Source: Caprimulgus europaeus
Taxonomy: Eukaryota; Chordata; Aves; Caprimulgiformes; Caprimulgidae
Length of the DNA: 64,000 nucleotides
NCBI GenBank assembly: GCA_907165065.1
Contig: OU015550.1
Span: 3,374,001-3,438,000 of the forward strand
Reading direction: 5' to 3'
Positions 22,010-32,600 of this stretch are shown here, piece by piece (within the stretch, counting starts at the first letter, position 1; each line of letters starts with the position of its first letter). The notes beneath the pieces are model-generated. The model did no database searches and was not told where the DNA came from. It worked only from the letters and a program-made list of their open reading frames with translations. The position numbers and the translations under genes are program-made.

Positions 22010-22200
22010 ATCTCACTTCAGTGGCGAAAGCTGCAATTAGCATTTAATGAAGCTTCTTGCTTTTATTTTTAGGTAACCTCCGATTCCCTGACTGTGTAAT
22101 TTAGTCCTTCATTGCTTGGAGATAATTAAAGTATGTCACTATAATTTGCTTTTTTAAAAAGCCTGTAATTATGTTTTTATTGAGAATAAAAAAGGAGGGG
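22010..22200. promoter_or_regulatory. AT-rich block, possible conserved noncoding element
   Basis: The block contains GCTGCAATTAGCATTTAATG, GGAGATAATTAAAGTATGTC and GCCTGTAATTATG, giving several TAATT homeodomain cores in under 200 bp. It is flanked by sequence of ordinary composition. No repeat family is recognised. Confidence 0.28.
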
Positions 22201-23984
22201 GAGGGGGAAATGAAAACAATGTTAGGGGAGGAGAAGGCTTTGGATGGGTAAGGGGGTTTTCTTCCAGCTTGAAGGCTTAGGACACTTTTCCAGGATACTG
22301 GGAAGACTGGGAACAGAGGAAAGGCTTCTTCTGTATTAGCGTAATAGAAAGGTGCAGTGTTTCAAGTGGAGGTGTGAGAACTTCAGGTGTCCACGAGCCC
22401 TGCACGTGGGTTAGCTGCAGCAGAACTGTGATCTGTGCGTGGGCTGTGTGAGGTACCAACGCTGCTTCCTCTGCTGCCTTTTTTGTGGTCTTCAGCATCC
22501 ATCTCCTTGCAGTGCCCTGATAAGAGGAGGGTCAACCCTGCCCTGTCTACACCCCAACCTGCAGGCTCTGGGACAGCCCAGGATGGGCTCAGCCTGGAGC
22601 AGAACAACTGAGGTCTCATCCCTGCAGCCTCCCACTCCCAAGACCTCCCTGCCAAGCCTAGTGAACATCTGCATGCGCTGGGTCTTCGTTTCAATTGCAG
22701 GCATCTGGTCTGGGCGACAAAACACGCTTTGCTGATGCAAGGCTACGTAGCTCACGCTCTCTGTTCTCTCTGCACAATAACAATTAATGGGGAGGGATTA
22801 AATGTACCTTCCCAGGCCTGGCAGGATGGCCCAGCCTTTGGGAGGATGCTCCTTGCAGTTTGGGCTGTGTTTGCATCTGTAAATGCTGCTGCTGGATGTC
22901 AAACAACCCAAGTCCTTCCAAATCCCACCGGCACTGTCTGATGTTGAATGTGCCAGCCCGAGCATCCTGCCTCGCTCCAGCCCCTCTAATGCCGTGCATG
23001 GCCCAGGGCCAAGCGTTGCTCATGGGCAGCCCAACAAAGCTGCTTCCCTGCAAACTGGTTTGAAATGAGAATGTGACCATCGCAGGAGGAACTGCTCACC
23101 TACAATTCACAGCCTGGAAATTGGCTGTTGGAGGGAAGTAGAATAACGAATAAATTCAAGATAATTGATTGGCCTGTAGCCAGTTCACAGCCAGTGAGAG
23201 CTGAAATGAGTTGGATTGTTGGCTTTTTTTCTTTAAGTTATTCTCGCTCAAATTTTTGAGCGCTAAGAGGTTACATTTAGTTTAGAATATATTTAATTCA
23301 TTAAAACGTTGATCTTTTCTCCACTGCAGAGTTCAGATCTGATCCCAGGCTTTATTCCTTATCTAAATGCAAAAGTTTCTTGCCAGAAATACAAAGCAGA
23401 AAAAAATAAATCAAAGTCTCAGTGCTTAGGAAAAGTGGCATGATGAAGGGAATGTGGACTGGACTGGGTTCCAGTGTTGGGACCCCACTGTGACTTCAGC
23501 TGACTTCCTCACTGGCACATCTCCAGTTTTCTTCTTGCCCATACTGGTTCTTTAGGGGCTCTTGCCCAGTCTCACAGTGTTCAACATGTCCTAGTACTGC
23601 AAGCAGCACCCTGGGGTCTCTGCAGCCAGCACTTAATGCAGGGTGCTCGTACACTGGGATGCTGTGGAATTTGGTGCAATCCCCTGCAAAACTTCTCTCC
23701 GGAGCTGCCTGCTCCTTAGGGAGATGGGGCCAAAGTGACTCATGAAAGTCTCTTTGCTAGAGCAATATCAGATCAGGGATTTATGTTCAAGTGCATCCTT
23801 GAGCTGTGCATCCACCCCCAAGATACCTGCTCTCCAGGTGTCTGAATTAAACAGCACTGTGAGTAGGATCAGTCCCCACTACGCTTGCAGCATGTTTGTG
23901 TTCCTCCTCGCTGTGCAGAAATCCTCCTCCCCAGCCGGGTGTCACACCACCTTCCTTGCAGAGCCTTTGTTATCTGCTGGGGAT
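22201..23984. other. Intergenic, no gene recognised
   Basis: No exon or known repeat is evident. An AT-rich patch at about 23130-23300 includes TAATTGATTGGCC and TATATTTAATTCATTAAAAC but lacks a distinctive motif cluster. Confidence 0.55.
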
Positions 23985-24200
23985 AACAAAGGGAAGGAAC
24001 AGCACTTAAAACCCAATAAAACCCACACACCATCATCAGCTTTTGTACTGGTTGCTATGGGAACCCCATACATGCACCGGAAATGCTGGAGTATGCAAAT
24101 GAGCTTCTTAATTAGTTCTCCTTAGTCTTTCATGCTCCTAGTGTAGCAATTTGATCATTAGATGAACATGCCACTTAATTATCAGCAGCTTAACTAAACA
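23985..24200. promoter_or_regulatory. Candidate enhancer: near-X-box, perfect octamer and homeodomain site
   Basis: The segment has GTTGCTATGGGAAC at 24051-24064, close to an RFX X-box. A perfect octamer ATGCAAAT follows at 24093-24100, and TTAATTAG at 24108-24115. Further AT cores follow (CAATTTGATCATTAGATG, CACTTAATTATCAGC). The octamer and the homeodomain site are eight bases apart. POU and homeodomain proteins are known to bind such sites in neural enhancers. The function is inference. Confidence 0.35.
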
Positions 24201-24679
24201 CAAGCTGGGGTGACCTTTGGGGAGGGCAGGGTGTCTTGGGAGCTGGCTGGTGGTGGAGGGAAGACAGAGGCCAGTGGCTTCATGGAGCTGGGAGTCTTCT
24301 CCAGGAGCTTCATACTGGCAGGAGCTGCTGGTGTGGTCTTGGTTGCCTTTGGAGAGAAGCAGCAAGTAAGGATGGGTCTGTGTCTCCAGACTGTCCTAAT
24401 CTTCCTGGAAAGGGCTGTCCAGTTGTTGAGGGCTCAGCAGTGTGGTGGGCTGAGATTGTGTGGTTAGCTTGAGCAGAAGGACCAAGCTCCTTGTCTCACC
24501 GTGGGGCAGTGGAGGGCTGGCTGGAAAACCTGAGCCCCTCTGAGCTGTGGGCTAAGTTGAAGCGTTACCCCGGCTCTGCTGGCCCCAGGGATTGGAGTTG
24601 GATTTGTTGCCTCCAGCCCAGCGTATCGATCTTGCAGAGCCAGATGCCAGGCGGGTGCATGTGTGAGCTCTTGCTGTAA

Positions 24680-24860
24680 ATGCTATGAGTTTTTCACCAA
24701 ACAAGCTTCATTAATCGTCTAATAACCGGATTAATTAAGGACACTGAAAGTAAACAGCAAGAATGTAATTTGCCTCTGATTGCCATGTAATTGCAGGAGT
24801 ATGGTCCTATTTGCATATGCAGAAAATGTTGTTGACAGAGGCACTGGGACAGAGAATAAC
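24680..24860. promoter_or_regulatory. Candidate enhancer: GGATTA, TTAATTAA and perfect octamer
   Basis: GGATTA at 24728-24733 overlaps TTAATTAA at 24731-24738. A perfect inverted octamer ATTTGCAT lies at 24809-24816. CTTCATTAATCGTCTAATAA is at about 24706-24725. The dense homeodomain and POU sites suggest a conserved neural regulatory element, but no other evidence supports this. Confidence 0.35.
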
Positions 24861-27800
24861 AATTTATGGAGGGCAAATGTGCCCTCGGGGTGTCCAGACC
24901 CCTTCAGCCATTCTCTTTGCTGCCTTTGGTGCTGCCTGTGTGTGTTTTGTCTTTGTGGTTCTCTGACTTCTTCCCAATTAGCCATCTCTCCTGCTATTTG
25001 TGGAGCTTTCCGAGCTATTTGCTTAGGCAAACATTGATGCTCCAAATAGACTGGCAGATCAGCTTGGGAACACTCTCCTGTGTCCTGCAAGACAGTAGAA
25101 ATAGCTGAGAAGAAATCTATCTTTCTCTTGGGGTTGTCCTGCTAAGGGTTAGGACAGGCAGCTCTCCCTCTCACCCTGATTACCTGGGACTTGGGGATTT
25201 GGGTTGTTCTTGGAAGAACTTTCCTTTGCAAGCTCCAGAGAGCTTCCAGTGCCCCAGGAGGTGAACTGGGGGCATGCAGAGAGGAAAGCAGATGCTGTGT
25301 GGCTTGGAAGCAGAGCCAGCAACTGAATACCAGAGTCTGAGTCCCACACCATCTTGTGTCTCTCATGTCCTCCACCCCTCATCAGCTGGTCCTTTTTTTC
25401 CAGCACTTCTCTCTTTCCCTGCAAATGCAGACATCTGGTTGGTGACTAATCTTCCAACTCTCTGCCTCCCATTAGCCCTGGGAGAGCTTTTTTTCTTGCA
25501 TTTGACCTTGTCAACACTCAATCTGGGCTGCTTGAGGAATGGGGTGTAGGCAGTGCTCTCAAAAATGCCTACACAGTCTCTCCACACACACACACACGTG
25601 CCCAGAGGGGAGAATTTGGAGGACTGATTCCACCTTGGAGAGCCCCATATTTTTCTCCCTTCCTGACAGACATGACTTGGTGGAAACCTACAACATGGAG
25701 GGATGTGACTTTTCAGGAACAGCCCAGAACATCTATAGCAGGCATAATTTCTAAGTATATCCATTTTTTTTTCCCCCTCCCTCACTGTGGTGATGACATC
25801 TGTATGTTCCAGGTATTTCAGCCTGTTCTTCATGTGTAAATAGACTGGATTAAATTAGTGTGCGTTGTTTGCTTGAGACAGGCACCTGCTGCTCACTTGT
25901 GTGTCTTCATGCTCGAGCAGAATAAGAAGAGGCGAATATGAACCTTTGAACAATTGTTTTAGAAGAGAGCTTGCTGGCAAAATGAATGGGTGCTGGTTGA
26001 CAAATACTTGTGAAGGAAAATAGGGGCTTGAGACCCCCCCCACCTGTCTGCAGGCATCTTTCCCATCAACCATTTATTTCCTTGCAGCATCTGAAGGTTT
26101 TGGGCCAGTTTCCTACGGCTTTAAGTGCCATACCTGTCCCAAACAGCTGCCAAACTCCATTCATCACAGACAGTGTTTTGTTTTCCTCTCTGGAAACTTG
26201 AAACCTTTAAAAAGAAATCAAGTTTTCCCCTTGAAATTCACTGGGGAGAGGGGTGGAAGGAAGGTGGCCTTCTGTTTATTTTGCACTGCCTTTCTGTAAC
26301 CTGCTATAAACAACCTGTCATCATATCTCCAGTGAAGCAGTTGAGCAGGCTCCCCAGGTGTCTGCATTTGGTTCTTTGCCATGCAAGGTCTTGTTAGAGG
26401 TGGTGTTTGTTTCTGGTTAGCCATGGACTCCTTTTGAGCTTGAAGAGCAAGACAGGGAAATAGCAACAATTGTGATTAGGGCTTTATTCTGAACTTCTGA
26501 AATCTCTGTTTCCTGCGGCGAACAACATCCGAGAGCGGCTGGAGGCTGCACCCTGCTAATGTTTCACAGTGAAATTTTCAAAGCAATAAACAAGGGAGGC
26601 AATCAGGCCCTCCATGAATATCAAGGGGATGTGGGTGGTGATGCCTGCTGTGCCTTTGAGACCTCTCCCATTGCCAGCATGCTTTCTTCAGGAATTGAGG
26701 CCAATGTCAGGGCTCTGCCACTACCATTGCCTGCTTGAAGCTGTACCTGAATGACTTCAGACCTTCCCTACAACAACTTGGACTTCCCTCTGGAGTGGTA
26801 TCACTGCCTCTGTCTAGGGTGAGCCAGTGCTTCTCCGTTTTGAGAGCAAACCTTTGCTCCCTCTGCACGTTGGCTCCTGAAGATCAAGCATTTGGTTGGT
26901 CTTGGACCTTGGGAACATGAGTCAGTCATTAAGGCTTAATGTTCTTGCAGATATCTCTTTCCCCCACCACCATCCCTCCTTTCCTTGTATATTAGAGGAG
27001 GTGTGAGGGGTCTGCAAGAACTTGACTCTGAATAAGTTGGTGACCTCAGAAAGAATGGGTATGTAGGCCTCGTACTGTGTCCTGGCTTGAGTGATCTTTG
27101 ACTTTGAGGATACTGAGACTCTGATTTGATACCTGTGAGACCTTGGCATGGGCAATTCATCTTTCCCTGATCTCACTCTTTGAAATTTTCCTCTATCCAA
27201 GTGGGCTCTGGGTTCTGCTGCTGTTTTTCAAGGCTGATGAGGAAGCTGCCTCCAGTCCCATTGTCAGTGCTGCTGCTTTTCCAGTGTTTTTCATATGCCT
27301 TGTGTTTTTGGGGGAAAATAAAATCCCAAACCCTGCTTTGTGATTTTTCTCTTCCCTATAATTAGATGTAGCAGTGATCAAAATATGTTGCATTGCACTG
27401 CAAGTTTCTCCAGGCAGATGTTTCATCACGGGAGGAGAGATGACTTCATCCTTTTACATTTGGGGGAAATTAAAAGACAGGGAAAAAGAAAAAAGCAAAA
27501 ACGTTGGATTTCCTGTTGTGTGAATACATTTCACTAGGCTTCAGGGGAGGGATGTGTGAGAGAAGAACCAGGAGAGAGGGCAAGGGCAGATTTTATTACT
27601 CTGCTGTCATTCAGATGTTGAAAAATGCACCCCTTGGTACTTATTTTTCTGCAAAAACTGTGGACAGTGGCTGTGACCCACCTTGCTGCTTCCCTGCAGC
27701 CTCCCTTGGAGAGGGGTTTGCAGAACAAGATGGGCTATTAGCTCTGCCTTTTGGGTTTTTTTGGGGTGTACAGAGCCCCTCAGATGCTGCCACACCTCTA

Positions 27801-28139
27801 CAACTCCTATCTACAAGTTTTCAGAGCAGCTGGGGAGGTTGCAAAGGTGGCACAGAATCCACTTTCTGTCCTTTGGCATCTGGACCCCTTTGGTGCATGG
27901 TGCTTTGTATTGGTGTTAAGAATGGATTAATTCCCCATGTATGACCACTAGAGAAAGGTAGGGCAGAGGAAAAGATGTGAAAAGGCCTGTAAATGTCCTT
28001 TTTTTGGGGGATGCCAGCACCAAATTCCACCAGTTTTGGAGCAAAGACTTGGGTTTGGCTGGGGAGAGGGTAAGCATGCAGGGGAAAAAAAATGTCTCCT
28101 GTGCTGGGAACACCAAGCTCAGCTCAATAAGAGAACCAT
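24861..28139. other. Intergenic, no gene recognised
   Basis: Unremarkable sequence with a short CA run (CACACACACACAC, about 25584-25597) and short open frames without homology. No repeat family was recognised. Confidence 0.55.
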
Positions 28140-28680
28140 CAAAAGTAAAAATGACAGTAATTCTGCAGTCAATATAATGTGGCTGCAGGTTAAATAAATA
28201 ATGTTTGAATGATAATAATTGCAAAATGATACTATTTCATCCGCTACAAACACGTGGCTGAGCTCTCATTAGCTGGGACTACGAGCTTTGCAGGAAGCAC
28301 AGACTTTTTGAAAGGAGATCTCTTTGGATTATGCTGCTATAGAAATTCCTGGACTCTTTGGCAACTGTTTAATAATGCCTGTGAGTAAGTTTACTCATGG
28401 GATTGAGAGGACGATCGGAAAGGCCGGCACCCCAAAGTGAAGCAGGATTTTTTTTTTAATTGATTTACTTGATGTCTACTTTTTTAGGTTCTCAGGGCTT
28501 TTGAAAAACTGAGTTTATAATGAATGGACTATATTATAGTCCTTGAGCTCTATATGAGGGGAAATAAGGTATCTATTTTAAAGTGGATTTTTTACATAAT
28601 AAGTTTTTTTATTTTTAGATACAGGTATACAGGCAAATCCAGCCACATCTAGCGTAGTTTTGTTCAAACTTAAAAGTTTT
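28140..28680. promoter_or_regulatory. AT-rich block with two short perfect palindromes
   Basis: This block includes GATAATAATTGCAAAATGAT and CTCATTAGCTGGG. It has an inverted repeat TGAGTAA-GT-TTACTCA at 28382-28397 and a 17-bp palindrome GGACTATATTATAGTCC at 28526-28542. It resembles a conserved noncoding element by composition. No protein-coding signal is present. Confidence 0.28.
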
Positions 28681-29439
28681 ATCAAAAAGCTGCTCTGTCC
28701 TGTCCCATGACCTTCTTCCATTGCTGCCTCTTGGTCCTTGTGAAGCCATCCTGGAGTAACACTATCTGTGTCCCCCAGAGATGGTGCTCAACCCCAAACT
28801 GGGGAAACTGGTATACTCAGCACCTCACCAGACCGGGCTGATTTCAGACTTGGCTGCAATATTAATCCTCACTTATTATAATGAGGATCCGCTTCCCTAA
28901 TCAGCGAGGAGAAAAATCTTATTTTCCAGCTGCTAGAAGGAAATAAGCTTTGTTGAATTGTGTTGGATGTGGGATGGAATGGAGGTGGGTGATGCTGGCT
29001 TGGCTTCGCTTTGGTCTTCTCGATGTGGACAGGAGCCTGTTGTGATCGCTTGGGTTCTGTGTCCTTCTTGACTTGGCTTCTCTCATACACCTTGATGTTT
29101 GAAGACACCCTCCATCTTGCTCATCCTGAAGCCCAGCTTGGGTTTTTATGATGAAGCCCATCATTCATATTGCCATCTTTGATTCTCTCAGGGCAGGTGA
29201 TGGCTTTCCAGCCCTGTTGTGTCATAGAGACGTGGGAAAATGTCCATGCCAGCACCTCAAAGCCCAGCCTTGCACCTCGCCTCCCTCCTCCAGTGCATTA
29301 TTGAGGGGGAAAAAACCTCTTCTTTCCCCTCCATTCCTATGTTGGGCCTCCCAAAAACTTGGGTGAGCAGCTTCTCCTCCCCTCCATGGCTCTCCCTGGG
29401 CCAGGCGCCTTGCCAGACCGTCTGGCTGACGGCAAATTG
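28681..29439. other. Intergenic, no feature recognised
   Basis: Nothing supportable was seen beyond short chance open frames. Confidence 0.55.
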
Positions 29440-29630
29440 TTTTTTGATGGCTGACTCGGTATAACTGAACTCAATTTGCCTTTCAAAAGCAGCTAATAGT
29501 CGCATTAAAAAATCCATTTTCACTTGTGATTGAATTTGACGGCGGCTCAATCAATAAGCGAATGGAGTGTTTCACACGCTGTACCGAGCAGGTGTTACCA
29601 CGGTAACGGTGTAACACAGCATGGCTGGGT
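29440..29630. promoter_or_regulatory. Candidate enhancer with a perfect RFX X-box
   Basis: GTTACCACGGTAAC at 29594-29607 fits the X-box consensus GTNRCC-N2-RGYAAC exactly and is a near-perfect inverted repeat. The 150 bp upstream are AT-rich with CAGCTAATAG, TGATTGAATTTGACGG and CTCAATCAATAAGCG, which are homeodomain, PBX and MEIS-like sites. X-boxes bind RFX factors, which control ciliary and neural genes. A promoter is also possible because CpG frequency rises locally. Confidence 0.35.
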
Positions 29631-32600
29631 GAATCCCACCTCGAACCGGTGTCACCCGGCCCTGTCACCCTGCGAAGGGCTACCCCGGGCAGGCGCCATG
29701 CTAGGAAGGGAGGCCCTCCTGGTCCTCATGGCAGTGATGCCAGCTAGAATTTTCTTTATTTTCCTCTTCTTGGCCACTGTGGAGGGGGACAAGTGCTTCG
29801 TTGGTAGCTGGACGTGGCCAGCTTGATGGAGACTGGCTGTGGCGCCATGGCCAGGCCTCATGAGGGAGGGCGGCCATTTTGTGGCAGTGCCAGGGCTGAG
29901 GGAATGGTGGCCTGGTGTAGTCCACAGGGTGCAGAATTGTCCATTCCTGTCCCTTTTCTTCCCAAATCTCTGTGTAGGAAGGTAGGACGAAAGCAGCCAG
30001 AGTGGCTCTGGGGCCATGGATGAGGGCAGCAGGGTTGGGAATGGAGCCTGCAATGAGCTTTCCTGAGGGGATGTTTTTTTACTGTGGGGGGGAAGATAAT
30101 GAAGTGAGGAAATTATATATACTGGTTTGATTTGGGTTTTTTTTTAATAGAGTTCATCCGTGTTTGATGAAAAATGAGCGTGGCACTTTTGCTTCATGAC
30201 AATCAGAGTGTTTCCTTTCAGCTATTGTTTGCATCCCTCCTATTGGCGTATAAAACGAAAATGAAATGGTTCAGTCAGGAATTTTGCAATTGTAGTTGAT
30301 CCCCCTCCCTCCCCTTTTTTCCAAAACAGTTTCCTGGGGGGATTTTAATTAGAAACTCTCCTTCTGTGTGCTCCACAGCAGCTCAGCATCTTGCTGTCGA
30401 TGCAGGGAAGCCTACCTGCACGCTGACGCTGCAGCCATTTTGCTCGTGTGAAGCAGGGGAGCCCACCCGTGTCGTGCCACCTGCAGCCACTGCCCGGCCC
30501 GTCTTCACCACGTTCCTTCAGCCCAAGAGGGGTCCACATCATGAAATAAATAAGCTGCTTTGCAACACGTTGGTATTTTCTCTGCAGGGAGTTTGCCTGA
30601 GGCTCCAGGATGCCATTAGTTGCCTTATATTGCATCTCTAAAGCACACGCAAACAACAACGCGATCCTGTCTTTGAGCTCATTTCCATAGATTGATCTGT
30701 ACTAGAGGAAGAAAAAAAATATCTATACTGAGTTTGAGATAAAAGAAGAGGAAAGCCAGGCACCCTGGGCTTAACTTGAGCTGGCAACTGGAGTTCACCC
30801 CCACTGAGGACTAAACAGGGTTGAACTTTGGCTGCCCACCTGAGTTAAATCTCAGTCCTTTGCCTGCCCAGCTTTCCTGACCATCCCTGCTGCTGCACCA
30901 GACCCTGATGGATTCTGAGGGCTGCCCTGGAGCAGGGAGGGCTCTTGGTTCTGCATTTCTCACCTTTTTCTCCTTTGGGGTGTGTGCTGTGTCCTGTGGG
31001 CACCTGCAGAGCTGGAGGTCAGGACGTGGGGCTGGCGTTGCGTCAGTTCAGCCTCTTCTCTCTGACAGACTGGAGGTCCTGTCACTCGCTGAAGAAGGCA
31101 GGAGACTCTCTGAGTTTCCAGCTCTTTTGCCGAAGGCTCCTCTGCTCTTCACAGAGGAAAGAAGCCATTTCCATTAATTTCACAGGCTGTTTCCACCCCG
31201 TCTGTGTTTGCTGCTGCTGGTGGCAGAGGATGATTCTCTCATCCCACGTTCTCAAGAAGAAACAAAACCTGTAACAATGGTGCCTGAGCAATCTGCAGAG
31301 CTCTGGAGACAGCCTGGAGGGTCAGGGCTTTGTTTCCTGACAGATACGAGGCTCCTCTAAACTGTAATTTCATTGTCACCGGGAGCTGACATCTCTTTGT
31401 TTTACATACTGGAAGGAACTGGCAACAGAGCTGGTCTCTGTGTGTGGAGGGGAGCTGCAGTCTCTTCTGCCTGAGAGAGCACAGCTCGGCTGCACTGAGG
31501 AGCTGCTCTGGATGTGACAGGCCAGGCTTCGCTCCCTGTGTGCTTCCCTGCGGGTGATGGAGGGACCTGGTCCTGCTTCTGACTCCCTTACTCAGTGGCC
31601 AGAGCCAAACTGCCCTGCCCCAGCTTTGCCCCCCATTTTTCCCTCCCACAGCAAAGAGTCCTCTTCCCTTGTGCCTTCACCTCCCCAAAATTGGGTGATG
31701 GTGCTTTGGAGAAATTGGAAGTAGTTGAGGGGTGAAGTCAGGCTCGTCTACTCTGCAAGTGGGGATGCTGGCTCCTCTCCTGGGGTGCACGGCTCCTGGG
31801 GTGCATGGGGGACTGTCCGCGTGGCACCCTGGATCGGGCCCACTCAGACTATTGATGGGCTGCCTGCCCTTTTTGCTGGTAATCGGCAATCTTTCAAAGA
31901 CATCGTGTTCTCCCTGTGAAAAGCCAAACTGAGCGGAGTGGTGACAGCACTGCCAAGATGAGCGTGGGGCTCCTGCGCTGCCGCTGCCTGCACAGACCTC
32001 TCGGGGAGATAAAGCAGCCGCCTGACCCAGAGGAAACCGTTCCCGTGTCTATCTGAGCTTTTTGCTTTCAAAGCCACGCTGGGCCCTGCTAGAGAGCTCG
32101 CAGTGAAATGGTTTCTCAGTGCTCCTTTTTCCCAGATACAAAGCTGCCGAGGTGCAATAAGCTGAGGGGAAGGCGATAAGCTCTTTGGTCAGCTCCGCGT
32201 GCTGCAGCAGCACGTGTGCTGTCATTAGCCCTCAGAAGCTGTGTCTCGTGTAAAAGTCACTTGGGAATGAATCGGCTGCTGGTGCAGCTCTTGTAGGGAG
32301 ATGGCTCTTGCATCTTGGCTTGTTTGTGCTTGGGAGAAGGGAGAGCATTTGAATTGCCATTGCAGGTAGACCCCCTCTGCGTGGTCAAGGACCCTGGGTG
32401 CTAGATTCAGTACCTAAAGCTGGGGATAGTCTTTATCTCAGAGATGAAGAAACAGAGGAGAAGCAATTCCTTAGTGGACATGAGGTACCAAGATTTAAAT
32501 GATTTGCTCGAGTTGTGCAGAAGATAAAACAACGCTTGGGTGGCATGCTGGAGGCGGTGATGGGAGCTCTGGGTTGAGGTTTACAGTTTGTGATGAGGCT

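Noticed and set aside
29698..29826. Short open frame starting with a hydrophobic, signal-peptide-like stretch
   Set aside because: There is no homology, no splice context and no conserved residues; hydrophobic starts of this length arise by chance.
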